This document shows, piece by piece, positions 7,213-13,438 of a stretch of DNA of 20,140 bases. This DNA is from JAJZJT01 sp049964655 (GTDB taxonomy: Bacteria; Actinomycetota; Acidimicrobiia; Acidimicrobiales; RAAP-2). How positions within the stretch are numbered: position 1 is the stretch's first letter; each line of letters opens with the position of its first letter. The notes beneath the pieces are model-generated. The model made no database searches. It saw only the letters and a program-made list of their open reading frames with translations, and was not told the DNA's origin. The position numbers and the translations under genes are program-made. The stretch covers positions 1 through 20,140 of the forward strand of contig JBMFXC010000048.1 of the NCBI GenBank assembly GCA_049964655.1, read 5' to 3'.

Positions 7213-9456
7213 GTGATGAGCCGTTCCTTCTCGCTCCGAGGAAGCGTGACGACGTGGTGGAGGGCCGTCCGTTCCCGCCCCAGGCGGGCGCGGTCGGCCC
7301 TCGTCGTCCTGCTCGGCGTCCTTGCCTTGGCGGTGGTCGCCGCTGCCCCCGAAGCGTTCGGAGGCTTCGGGGCTGCTGTCGGAGGGACGGGGCAGACGGC
7401 GTCGGGGACCCTGGTGCTGGCCGACACGACAGCCGGGTCGACGTGCGTGAGCGCACCCAATGTCGCCGGTGGCCTGGCTGGGGACACGGCGGTGTGCCCG
7501 ACCTCGCTGCTCGCTCCGACGGTGGGAGCGTCCCGGACGGTCACGGTGGCCAACGAGGGCTCGCTCACCCCGTCGTCGACGACGTTGTCGACCGGCAGGT
7601 CGTGCGGGGTCGAGAAACTGGCCGACGCCGCCGCCGGCTCGGGCGACCCGGGGCTCGTGGTGGGGGGAACCACCGTCGGCGTGCCCGGACCCCCGGCCCT
7701 GGCCGGGGCGAAGGCGGTGGCCTTCGACGGGAGCTCGGGCTACGCCGAGACCGTCGCCGGGCCCACCCAGTCCTTCGACGCCGCTCCGGGTCCGCAGACC
7801 TTCTCCATCGCCGCCTGGTTCGAGACGACGACCGGCGGCTCGGTGATCGGCTTCACGAACAGCCAGTCGGATGCCAACCAGACCATGTGGGACCGGCAGC
7901 TGTGGGTCGACCCGGCCGGCCACGTGGTCTTCGGTCTCTATCCGAACCGCTTCTTCGAGCTGTCGAGCGCCCAGACCACGGCGAAGGACTACGCGAACGG
8001 CGCCTGGCACCTGGCCGTGGTGACGGTCACCCCGGTCACGGCCACCCGGGCCACCGTCGAGCTCTACGTGGATGGCCAACTGGTGGCCGGTGGCCGGCGC
8101 GACGAAGCGATCACCAACGGCCAGCCGGCCCAGGACTACGGCGGCTACTGGCACCTCGGGTGGTCGAATGCCGCTGCCGGCTGGCCCGACCCGCCAGGGG
8201 GCGCCTTCTGGCAGGGGGCGCTCACCGACGTGGCGGTCGTCCCCACCGCGCTCAGCGCCTCTCAGGTCACCAGCTTGTCCGCGCCGACGAGCCAGGCGGC
8301 CTTTGCCGCCGCTGTTGCGGCGTTGGGGCCCGAGTCGTTCTGGACCATGCAGGGGACCGCCGCTTCCCGCTACACCGGACCGGTCGCCGACCTGGCGTCG
8401 GCGGGGACCACCTTCCCCGACGAGTCGGGGAACCCGGGGACCAACACGGGGACGGGGCAGGGCGGACTGGCACCTTCCAGCGCCGGTCCGCTGTCGGGGT
8501 CGGGCACGTCCTTCAACGGTTCGACGGGTTGGATCGAGACGACCACCGGTCCGCCCACCCCCTTCTACACCGCTCCGGGTCCGCAGACCTTCTCCATCGC
8601 CGCCTGGTTCGAGACGACGACCGGCGGCTCGGTGATCGGCTTCACGAACAGCCAGTCGGATGCCAACCAGACCATGTGGGACCGGCAGCTGTGGGTCGAC
8701 CCGGCCGGCCACGTGGTCTTCGGTCTCTATCCGAACCGCTTCTTCGAGCTGTCGAGCGCCCAGACCACGGCGAAGGACTACGCGAACGGCGCCTGGCACC
8801 TGGCCGTGGTGACGGTCACCCCGGTCACGGCCACCCGGGCCACCGTCGAGCTCTACGTGGATGGCCAACTGGTGGCCGGTGGCCGGCGCGACGAAGCGAT
8901 CACCAACGGCCAGCCGGCCCAGGACTACGGCGGCTACTGGCACCTCGGGTGGTCGAATGCCGCTGCCGGCTGGCCCGACCCGCCAGGGGGCGCCTTCTGG
9001 CAGGGGGCTCTGGCCCAGGTGGCCGTGTTCCCGACCGCCCTGTCGGGCGCCCAGGTCCGTTCGCTGTCGCAGGCGTCGACCGACACCGCGTATGCCACCG
9101 CGGTCACCGGCGGTGTGGCTGCTGCCAACGCGTACTGGCCGCTGGCGGCCACCCAGGCGGGAGGGTTCCCCTGCGACCTCCTCGCCGTCACCGTCCAGCT
9201 CGGCACCGGTACGGCGGCGAGGTGCCTCGCCCCGGCGGGCTCGGGACCGTGCCCGGCCCCTGCCTCGGGTGATCCCCCCGACGTGGTCGCCTCGCTCCCG
9301 ACCGGCGGGGGAACGCTGACCTTCGCTACCGGCACGACTGCTCCGGTGCCACCCGCCGCCCAAGGCCTGCACCTGGTCGTGCCCTGGCAGCTCGTGGCCC
9401 GGGCCGGAAGCTTCTCGGCCCAGCTCGACCATCCGGGCACCACGGTCGAGCTGTGA
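7213..9456 (+). CDS. Secreted tandem-LamG surface protein with split six-Cys scaffold
   Basis: A large exported protein (747 aa from GTG 7213; ATG 7216 is the next codon). It has an Arg-rich N-terminus, one hydrophobic helix (about 28-46), then GFGAAVGGTGQTASGTLVLA. Residues 52-131 match the start of the preceding small protein, and 652-747 match its end, including the CLxPAGxGxCPAP motif. Between them lie two LamG/concanavalin-like domains (about 135-360 and 375-625) with typical FDGSSGY, FSIAAWFETT, WHLAVVTV and VELYVDGQLV strands. Such domains often bind glycans or mediate adhesion. All six cysteines (78, 95, 131, 654, 671, 680) are in the scaffold and none in the LamG part. A fragment of a third unit (NAYWPLA) precedes the C-terminal part. 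No LPXTG anchor is seen. It lies 74 bp after the small gene and overlaps the peptidase gene by 4 bp (GTGA). Confidence 0.85.
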   Translation: MMSRSFSLRGSVTTWWRAVRSRPRRARSALVVLLGVLALAVVAAAPEAFGGFGAAVGGTGQTASGTLVLADTTAGSTCVSAPNVAGGLAGDTAVCPTSLLAPTVGASRTVTVANEGSLTPSSTTLSTGRSCGVEKLADAAAGSGDPGLVVGGTTVGVPGPPALAGAKAVAFDGSSGYAETVAGPTQSFDAAPGPQTFSIAAWFETTTGGSVIGFTNSQSDANQTMWDRQLWVDPAGHVVFGLYPNRFFELSSAQTTAKDYANGAWHLAVVTVTPVTATRATVELYVDGQLVAGGRRDEAITNGQPAQDYGGYWHLGWSNAAAGWPDPPGGAFWQGALTDVAVVPTALSASQVTSLSAPTSQAAFAAAVAALGPESFWTMQGTAASRYTGPVADLASAGTTFPDESGNPGTNTGTGQGGLAPSSAGPLSGSGTSFNGSTGWIETTTGPPTPFYTAPGPQTFSIAAWFETTTGGSVIGFTNSQSDANQTMWDRQLWVDPAGHVVFGLYPNRFFELSSAQTTAKDYANGAWHLAVVTVTPVTATRATVELYVDGQLVAGGRRDEAITNGQPAQDYGGYWHLGWSNAAAGWPDPPGGAFWQGALAQVAVFPTALSGAQVRSLSQASTDTAYATAVTGGVAAANAYWPLAATQAGGFPCDLLAVTVQLGTGTAARCLAPAGSGPCPAPASGDPPDVVASLPTGGGTLTFATGTTAPVPPAAQGLHLVVPWQLVARAGSFSAQLDHPGTTVEL
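7781..8219 (+). repeat. 439-bp perfect direct repeat, copy 1
   Basis: This block is identical, base for base by eye, to 8570-9008. It covers residues 190-336 of the LamG protein, the core of LamG domain 1. The copies are 789 bp apart (263 codons), so both are in the same frame. Flanks are homologous in protein but clearly different in DNA. Confidence 0.93.
8570..9008 (+). repeat. 439-bp perfect direct repeat, copy 2
   Basis: Second copy of the block at 7781-8219, covering residues 453-599 (core of LamG domain 2). No synonymous difference was found over about 146 codons. This points to a recent duplication or gene conversion between the domains. Collapse of the two copies is a risk for short-read assembly here. 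Confidence 0.93.
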
Positions 9457-10505
9457 GCAGGCGGGCCCGTTCGCGGACGTGGCCGGGCACCGTGGCCCTC
9501 GTGCTCGTGGCGTCCGCCGGTCTCCTCTGGGGCGGGTGGCTGCTTGCCGGCGGGCGGCTGTTCTGGGTGGGCTCGCCGTCGATGGGACGGGTGGCGCCGG
9601 TGGGGTCGCTGGTGGTCACTCGGCCGCTGCCGGCGGACCAGCCGCTCCGGTTGGGCGAGGTGGTGGTGTTCCACCCCGGTCTCGACGTCCCTGCCGTGTA
9701 CGTCCACCGCATCGAGGCGATCCTCCCGGTCCCCGGCCATCCCACCGAGTTCCGTACCAAGGGCGACCTCAACCAGCTCCCCGATCCGTGGGTCATCACC
9801 CGGGCCTCGGTGGTCGGTCGGCCCGTGGCCATCATCCCGGCCATCGGGTGGCTCTACCGTTCGGCCACCTGGCTGCTGTTCGGAGCTGCCGTGGTCGCCG
9901 GGCTGTCCTTCGTGCTGACCGGCGGGCCTCGGAGGGTCCTCCTCGTCCTCGGGCCGATGCTCCTGGTGGCGGTACCGGCCATCATCGACCATCCTTTCGT
10001 GTCCGGCTTCCTCTACGGGAGCGGCCAGAACGGCAACCGGGTGGTCGCCCGGGTGGTCGACACCGGCATCCTGCCGGTGACCTTCACCGTCCACGGCGGA
10101 CACCCGGTCCGGGCGGTCCCCGGGCAGGAGGTCGTCGCCATCGGCACCACGGTGGCGCACCAGACCGTCGTCCCGGTCCGGGTGGCCGCCTCGTTGCCGT
10201 GGTGGGGGTGGTTGCTGGTGGTGGCCGTCTGTCTGCTTCCCCTGGCGGCCAACGCCTGGCTGAGCCGGTTCGCCGAAGTGGCCCCGGACGTCGACGATCC
10301 GAGCGCCAGTGGTGAGGCCGGTCCGGGCGCCGGTGGCGAAGACGGCACCACGGGGGACGACGAGGAGGAGCCGGCCCCAGGGACCGCGACCGGCGAAGAG
10401 CCGCTGGCGAGGAGGGCGCCTTGGCGAGCGAGCAGACCGCGCTCCAGTCAGCCCGTCCCGGCCAGGTTGGCCACGGAGGTCGCTGGTCCGGCAGGGGGCT
10501 CCTGA
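9453..10505 (+). CDS. sipW: SipW/ER-type signal peptidase I with extra C-terminal domain
   Basis: A membrane serine protease of family S26 that cleaves leader peptides outside the membrane. The first helix is about residues 12-32. The catalytic Ser43 lies in GSPSMGRV. The base is His85 in VYVHRIEAI rather than the Lys of ordinary bacterial enzymes, and Asp105 lies in FRTKGDLNQLPD; this is the Ser-His-Asp form found in B. subtilis SipW and ER enzymes. The protein (350 aa) is longer than SipW (190 aa). After the protease domain come two helices (about 138-156 and 161-178), an outside beta-type region (about 180-247), another helix (about 250-268), an acidic Gly/Glu/Asp linker, and a basic tail. 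Start GTG 9453 overlaps the LamG stop by four bases, so translation is coupled. Likely substrates are the two upstream proteins. Confidence 0.87.
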   Translation: MSRRARSRTWPGTVALVLVASAGLLWGGWLLAGGRLFWVGSPSMGRVAPVGSLVVTRPLPADQPLRLGEVVVFHPGLDVPAVYVHRIEAILPVPGHPTEFRTKGDLNQLPDPWVITRASVVGRPVAIIPAIGWLYRSATWLLFGAAVVAGLSFVLTGGPRRVLLVLGPMLLVAVPAIIDHPFVSGFLYGSGQNGNRVVARVVDTGILPVTFTVHGGHPVRAVPGQEVVAIGTTVAHQTVVPVRVAASLPWWGWLLVVAVCLLPLAANAWLSRFAEVAPDVDDPSASGEAGPGAGGEDGTTGDDEEEPAPGTATGEEPLARRAPWRASRPRSSQPVPARLATEVAGPAGGS

Positions 10506-10526
10506 CCGCCGGGGCTCCTGACCGCC
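10495..10526 (+). repeat. Perfect 16-bp tandem duplication across the peptidase stop codon
   Basis: The unit ggggctcctgaccgcc is present at 10495-10510 and again at 10511-10526. The first copy contains the signal peptidase stop codon (10503-10505). It is most simply a replication-slippage duplication and lies just upstream of the -10 box of the next gene. Confidence 0.8.
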
Positions 10527-10531
10527 GGGCC

Positions 10532-10537
10532 TATGCT
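10532..10537 (+). promoter_or_regulatory. -10 box TATGCT for leaderless nitroreductase mRNA
   Basis: TATGCT matches TANNNT and ends exactly six bases before the GTG at 10544. It indicates a separate, leaderless transcript for the nitroreductase and DUF4031 genes rather than read-through from the surface cluster. Confidence 0.55.
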
Positions 10538-10543
10538 GAAGGT

Positions 10544-10993
10544 GTGCCGCTGTCGGGGAAGTACGAGTCGAGCCCGGTGGCCTGGGTCCGCGAGCAGGTC
10601 GAGGCCTACGAACGCTCGGGCGGCAGTGAGGCCAACACGCTGCGCGACACCGGGCTGCCGGTTGTGGTGGTGACCACGCGCGGACGCCACACCGGTTCCC
10701 TGCGCAAGTCCCCGCTCATGCGAGTCGAGCACGACGGTGCGTACGCCTTGGTGGCCTCCCAGGGCGGGGCGCCTACGCACCCGGCGTGGTACCGCAACAT
10801 CGTCGCCGATCCGGGGTCGGTGACCCTCCAGGACGGACCGGAGCCGGTCGACGTCGAGGTCCGCGAGGTGCACGGGACCGAGCGTGAGCTCTGGTGGGCG
10901 CGGGCGGTCGAGGCGTTCCCGCCCTACGCGGAGTACCAGATGAAGACCGACCGGGTGATCCCCGTCCTGGTGGCGACCCCGCGTCCTCGCTGA
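10544..10993 (+). CDS. Deazaflavin (F420)-dependent nitroreductase family protein (DDN-like)
   Basis: A soluble or membrane-associated oxidoreductase of the split-beta-barrel DDN/FDOR-B type, which uses reduced F420 to reduce quinones and nitro compounds. The protein is 149 aa, normal for the family. Recognisable parts are LPVVVVTTRGRHTGSLRKSPLMRVEHDG (family signature, about 43-70), YALVASQGGAPTHPAWYRNI (cofactor region, about 72-91) and the C-terminal PYAEYQMKTDRVIPVLV. GTG 10544 is chosen because the protein then starts at the family's usual N-terminal position and a -10 box lies six bases upstream. DUF4031 follows after 8 bp, so the two are probably co-transcribed. Its presence implies the host makes F420. 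The natural substrate is unknown. Confidence 0.9.
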   Translation: MPLSGKYESSPVAWVREQVEAYERSGGSEANTLRDTGLPVVVVTTRGRHTGSLRKSPLMRVEHDGAYALVASQGGAPTHPAWYRNIVADPGSVTLQDGPEPVDVEVREVHGTERELWWARAVEAFPPYAEYQMKTDRVIPVLVATPRPR

Positions 10994-11001
10994 CCGGGAC
11001 G

Positions 11002-11337
11002 GTGACCGTGGCCGTGTACCTCGACGACTGGCGGCAGTCGGCCACGCTCGGGCCGGTCGAGGACCGGTGGTCGCACCTGGTCGCCGACAGCCACGAGGAG
11101 CTGCACGCGTTTGCTGCCCGGCTGGGCATGGACCGACGGTGGTTCCAGTACGACCCCGCACGCCCCCACCGGGCGCACTACGACGTACCGGAACGGGCCC
11201 GTCAACGGGCCGAGGAGCTCGGTGCCGTCTCGGTCACCTGGCGCGAGCTGGGGGCGATGCTCCGCCGGCGGCGCGCAGGTGGGCCGCCAGGTCGGCCGGG
11301 GTCGCATGGGCGTTCAAGCCACTGGTCGACGGCATGA
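11002..11337 (+). CDS. DUF4031 domain protein
   Basis: A small protein of 111 aa from GTG 11002; GTG 11008 is an alternative. It matches the DUF4031 pattern: an N-terminal strand VAVYLDDWRQ, then RWSHLVADSHEELHAFAARLGM, RWFQYD, and HYDVPERARQRAEELGAVSVTWRE. Function of the family is unknown. The conserved region ends near 11270; the rest is a basic Gly/Arg/Ser tail. That tail (11234-11337) lies over the 3' end of the Mug-family gene on the opposite strand, and both readings look real in at least part of the overlap. It follows the nitroreductase by 8 bp and is likely in the same mRNA. A role tied to the nitroreductase is possible but only from position. Confidence 0.8.
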   Translation: MTVAVYLDDWRQSATLGPVEDRWSHLVADSHEELHAFAARLGMDRRWFQYDPARPHRAHYDVPERARQRAEELGAVSVTWRELGAMLRRRRAGGPPGRPGSHGRSSHWSTA

Positions 11338-11896
11338 CGTAGACGGGACGTCCGCCGAGCCCGTTCGCCTGCCAACCCGGTCGGGCCCGCCGGTCGACGG
11401 CGGCTCGCCAGCCCGCCAGCCCGACGACCAACACGGCGTCCGGTTCGAGCCAGGCCACCAGCCGCTCGACCCGCTTGATGCCCGCCTGGAACTCGGTGGT
11501 CTCGACGGTCTCGATCGACGGAGTCGCCCGCTTGACCTGGTCGGTGAAGCCGATGCCGTGGGAGACGAGGGCATCGAGAGGATCTCGGTCGGTGGTGACG
11601 AGACCGGCGGTCAGCGCGGCGGGCCAGAACCGGTTCCCCGGCCGGGCGTAGGGGACGCCGGCGTCTGCCGTGTAGAGACTGGGGTTCAGTCCGCAGACGA
11701 GCAATCGCATGCCGGGCGCCACCGTGTCGGCAAGGGTACGGGCACGTCGGGCTCGGAAGACGACGGAGCCGTTGGGTCGGGCGGTGGAGCTCTCCACGTC
11801 GAACCCCCCGCCTGCCAACAGGTCATGCGCCCGGGCGACCCAGTCCGGCTCGGTGGGCGACGACCACCGTGGAGCCGGTACGGAGACCTCGACCAC
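11234..11896 (-). CDS. mug: Mug-type mismatch-specific uracil/thymine DNA glycosylase
   Basis: A DNA repair enzyme of the uracil-DNA glycosylase superfamily that removes uracil or thymine from mismatches with G. The active-site motif LLVCGLNPSLYTADAG and the following ARPGNRFWPA are clear, and the second motif is MPSTSGLNAHAT near the C-terminus. The Asn of GLNPS is the expected catalytic residue of Mug. From GTG 11896 the protein is 220 aa. The frame continues upstream with coding-like third positions to the SDR stop, but contains no ATG, GTG or TTG there; a CTG at 12040 overlaps the SDR stop as CTGA. The N-terminal region (LLLWRLHRRLDVGDVVEVSVP, then WVARAHDLLAGGGFDV) resembles the end of a methyltransferase-like fold. 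It lies downstream of the SDR gene on the same strand. Confidence 0.85.
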   Translation of the reverse strand: MVEVSVPAPRWSSPTEPDWVARAHDLLAGGGFDVESSTARPNGSVVFRARRARTLADTVAPGMRLLVCGLNPSLYTADAGVPYARPGNRFWPAALTAGLVTTDRDPLDALVSHGIGFTDQVKRATPSIETVETTEFQAGIKRVERLVAWLEPDAVLVVGLAGWRAAVDRRARPGWQANGLGGRPVYVMPSTSGLNAHATPADLAAHLRAAGGASPPARAR

Positions 11897-12036
11897 GTCC
11901 CCGACGTCCAGCCGTCGGTGCAGCCTCCACAGCAGGAGGGGAGCCTCGGCCGAGGCCTGCTCGTCCAGACGGAGACGGGCGGCGACGACGGTGGCACGGT
12001 CGCCAAGGTGGCGGTCGGCGCCGCTTGGTGGAGGGG

Positions 12037-12828
12037 TCAGCGCAGGTGGACCCCGCCGTCGACGAGCACGACCTCGCCGGTCACATAGCGCGATCGCACC
12101 AGCCCGAGGATCACCTCGGCGACGTCGTCCGGGGTCGCCGTGCGACCGAGGGGCGCCTGGGCGGTGACGAACGACCGCACGGCATCCCAGTCCTCCGTCC
12201 AGGGGGTGTCGACGAGCCCCGGGGCGACGGCGTTGACCCGGATGTCCGGGCCGAGGGTGTTGGCCAGCAGCCGCGTCATGTGGCTGAGGGCCGCCTTGGA
12301 GCACGCATAGGGGATCGAGCTGCCGGTCGGGCGCTCGCCAGCCAGCGACGACACGTTGACCACCTGGCCGTCGGGCGCCGTCCGCAGGTGAGGGACGGCG
12401 GCGACCGTCACCTGCCAGGTGCCGATCACGTTCACGTCGAAGATCCGGCGCCAGACCTCGGGGGTCGCCGCGTCGAGATCGTGGTGGGGGATCACCTCTG
12501 TCGTCCCTGCGTTGTTGACGAGCAGGTCGAGCCGCCCGTGGCGGGTGAGCACCGTCTCGACGAGCCGGTGGGCCTCGTCCTCGTCGGCGACGTCGGCCTG
12601 GACGTAGTCCGCGCCCGGGAGCTGGTCGGCAAGGGCCTGGCCCGCCTCGACCGAACGGGCCGAGTTGACGACCACGGTCGCGCCGAGCCGGGCAAGCCGG
12701 CGGGCCAGCGCGGCGCCGATACCCGAGGAGGACCCGGTGACGAGCGCCACGCGGTCGGCCAGCGACTCGTCGTCGGGGGGGCCGGACGGGCTCGGTTGGG
12801 TGACGGTGGCGTTGGGGTCCGTCGACAT
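12037..12828 (-). CDS. Short-chain dehydrogenase/reductase (SDR)
   Basis: A classical SDR oxidoreductase of 263 aa using NAD(P). The cofactor motif TGSSSGIG is at 31-38 and NNAG at 105-108. The catalytic Ser161 and the pair Tyr174/Lys178 (YACSK) are in place, and VDTPWTEDWD follows the PG motif. It ends with the family's usual GEVVLVDGGVHL. ATG 12828 is chosen because a TACACT box sits exactly six bases upstream; the in-frame ATG at 12855 would lie upstream of that box. The first 24 residues are a polar extension. The Mug-family gene follows without a gap. The substrate is not readable; NADP preference is possible because the residue pattern after strand 2 (VVVNSARS) lacks the Asp typical of NAD enzymes. 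Confidence 0.92.
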   Translation of the reverse strand: MSTDPNATVTQPSPSGPPDDESLADRVALVTGSSSGIGAALARRLARLGATVVVNSARSVEAGQALADQLPGADYVQADVADEDEAHRLVETVLTRHGRLDLLVNNAGTTEVIPHHDLDAATPEVWRRIFDVNVIGTWQVTVAAVPHLRTAPDGQVVNVSSLAGERPTGSSIPYACSKAALSHMTRLLANTLGPDIRVNAVAPGLVDTPWTEDWDAVRSFVTAQAPLGRTATPDDVAEVILGLVRSRYVTGEVVLVDGGVHLR

Positions 12829-12834
12829 GGCGCA

Positions 12835-12840
12835 AGTGTA
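12835..12840 (-). promoter_or_regulatory. -10 box TACACT for leaderless SDR mRNA
   Basis: On the minus strand TACACT is followed by TGCGCC and then ATG 12828, six bases of spacing. It lies back to back with the plus-strand box at 12857-12862, so the two divergent promoters share about 40 bp. Confidence 0.55.
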
Positions 12841-12856
12841 CGGGCGCTCGGGCACC

Positions 12857-12862
12857 TAACGT
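12857..12862 (+). promoter_or_regulatory. -10 box TAACGT for the small ORF-arfB mRNA
   Basis: TAACGT is followed by six bases (CGCGGC) and GTG 12869. That GTG is not in the arfB frame but opens a 25-codon reading frame ending on the arfB start. Confidence 0.5.
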
Positions 12863-12868
12863 CGCGGC

Positions 12869-12946
12869 GTGCGCACGGTCCTCCTCCTACGTGGCGCGTT
12901 GGCAGCCCCGGAGCCCGGCGGGGGTCGCTGGAGCCTGAGGGCGTGA
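12869..12946 (+). CDS. Putative leaderless 25-aa leader peptide upstream of arfB
   Basis: A 25-codon frame begins at GTG 12869, six bases after a TAACGT box, and ends at TGA 12944-12946. The stop overlaps the arfB start as GTGA. The peptide starts VRTVLLLRGALAAPEP and ends RWSLRA: a short hydrophobic part, then Pro/Gly and Arg residues. With transcription starting at 12869, arfB has only GTG 12943 available, so ribosomes on the leaderless end would translate this peptide first and reach arfB by coupling. No homologue is known to me. It could be fortuitous, or a regulatory leader for the rescue factor. Confidence 0.42.
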   Translation: MRTVLLLRGALAAPEPGGGRWSLRA

Positions 12947-13371
12947 CCCCGGACACGGGACCGGCGGAGCGGCTGCGGGTCACGCCGTCGCTTTCCCTCC
13001 CCCTCGCCGAGGTGCGGCTGCGTTTCGGTCCGAGCGGGGGGCCGGGGGGCCAGCACGCCAACAAGGCGGCTACACGGGTCGAAGCGCGTTTCGACGTCGT
13101 GGCATCGGCGTCTCTCGGCCCCCGGCAGCGAGCTCGGCTGCTCGAGCAGCTCGGCCCCGTGGTGCGCGTCGTCGCCGACGGCGAGCGGTCCCAGGCTCGC
13201 AACCGGCAGGCCGCTCTCGAACGGCTGGCCGAGCGGCTGGCCGCTGCGCTCGCCGTCCGGCCCCCGCGCCGTCCGACCCGCCCGTCGACGGGAGCACGCG
13301 AACGTCGCCTGGCCGACAAGCGTCGTCAGGCCGAGCGCAAGGAGCGCCGGCGTCGCTCTGGTGACGAGTAG
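12943..13371 (+). CDS. arfB: ArfB (YaeJ-like) alternative ribosome-rescue hydrolase
   Basis: A codon-independent release factor that frees ribosomes stalled on mRNAs lacking a stop codon by hydrolysing peptidyl-tRNA. The protein is 142 aa, close to the usual 140. The catalytic GGQ is at 35-37 within FGPSGGPGGQHANKAATRVE, which is the ICT1/YaeJ signature. The long basic tail RPPRRPTRPSTGARERRLAD and beyond is the element that inserts into the empty mRNA channel. There is no codon-recognition domain, which separates it from RF1 and RF2. GTG 12943 is the only usual start in frame after the mapped promoter. It is convergent with the alpha/beta hydrolase. Confidence 0.92.
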   Translation: MTPDTGPAERLRVTPSLSLPLAEVRLRFGPSGGPGGQHANKAATRVEARFDVVASASLGPRQRARLLEQLGPVVRVVADGERSQARNRQAALERLAERLAAALAVRPPRRPTRPSTGARERRLADKRRQAERKERRRRSGDE

Positions 13372-13402
13372 GTCCTCGGCACCCTGCGGTCGGGTCCCCG
13401 CG

Positions 13403-13426
13403 CCTTGGTCATGGACATGAGGAAGG
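13403..13426. other. Imperfect 24-bp palindrome between convergent genes
   Basis: CCTT-GG-TCATG-GA-CATGA-GG-AAGG at 13403-13426 pairs CCTT with AAGG and TCATG with CATGA, leaving a GG/GG mismatch. It lies between the arfB stop (13371) and the hydrolase stop (13439). It may be a weak terminator; the 2-nt centre makes a hairpin strained, so a protein site is also possible. Confidence 0.35.
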
Positions 13427-13438
13427 GTCGAGGGGTGG

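Noticed and set aside
7781..9008. Insertion sequence or other mobile element as the source of the 439-bp repeat
   Set aside because: The repeats are in frame inside one gene, encode LamG strands, and lack inverted ends or a transposase.
7120..9432. 770-aa frame antisense to the LamG protein, and a 672-aa frame on the same strand
   Set aside because: Both are Arg/Gly/Pro-rich shadows of the LamG gene caused by high GC content; the LamG frame has clear domains, a leader and a coupled neighbour.
10495..10526. CRISPR-like or mobile-element repeat
   Set aside because: Only two adjacent copies with no spacers; it fits a slippage duplication.
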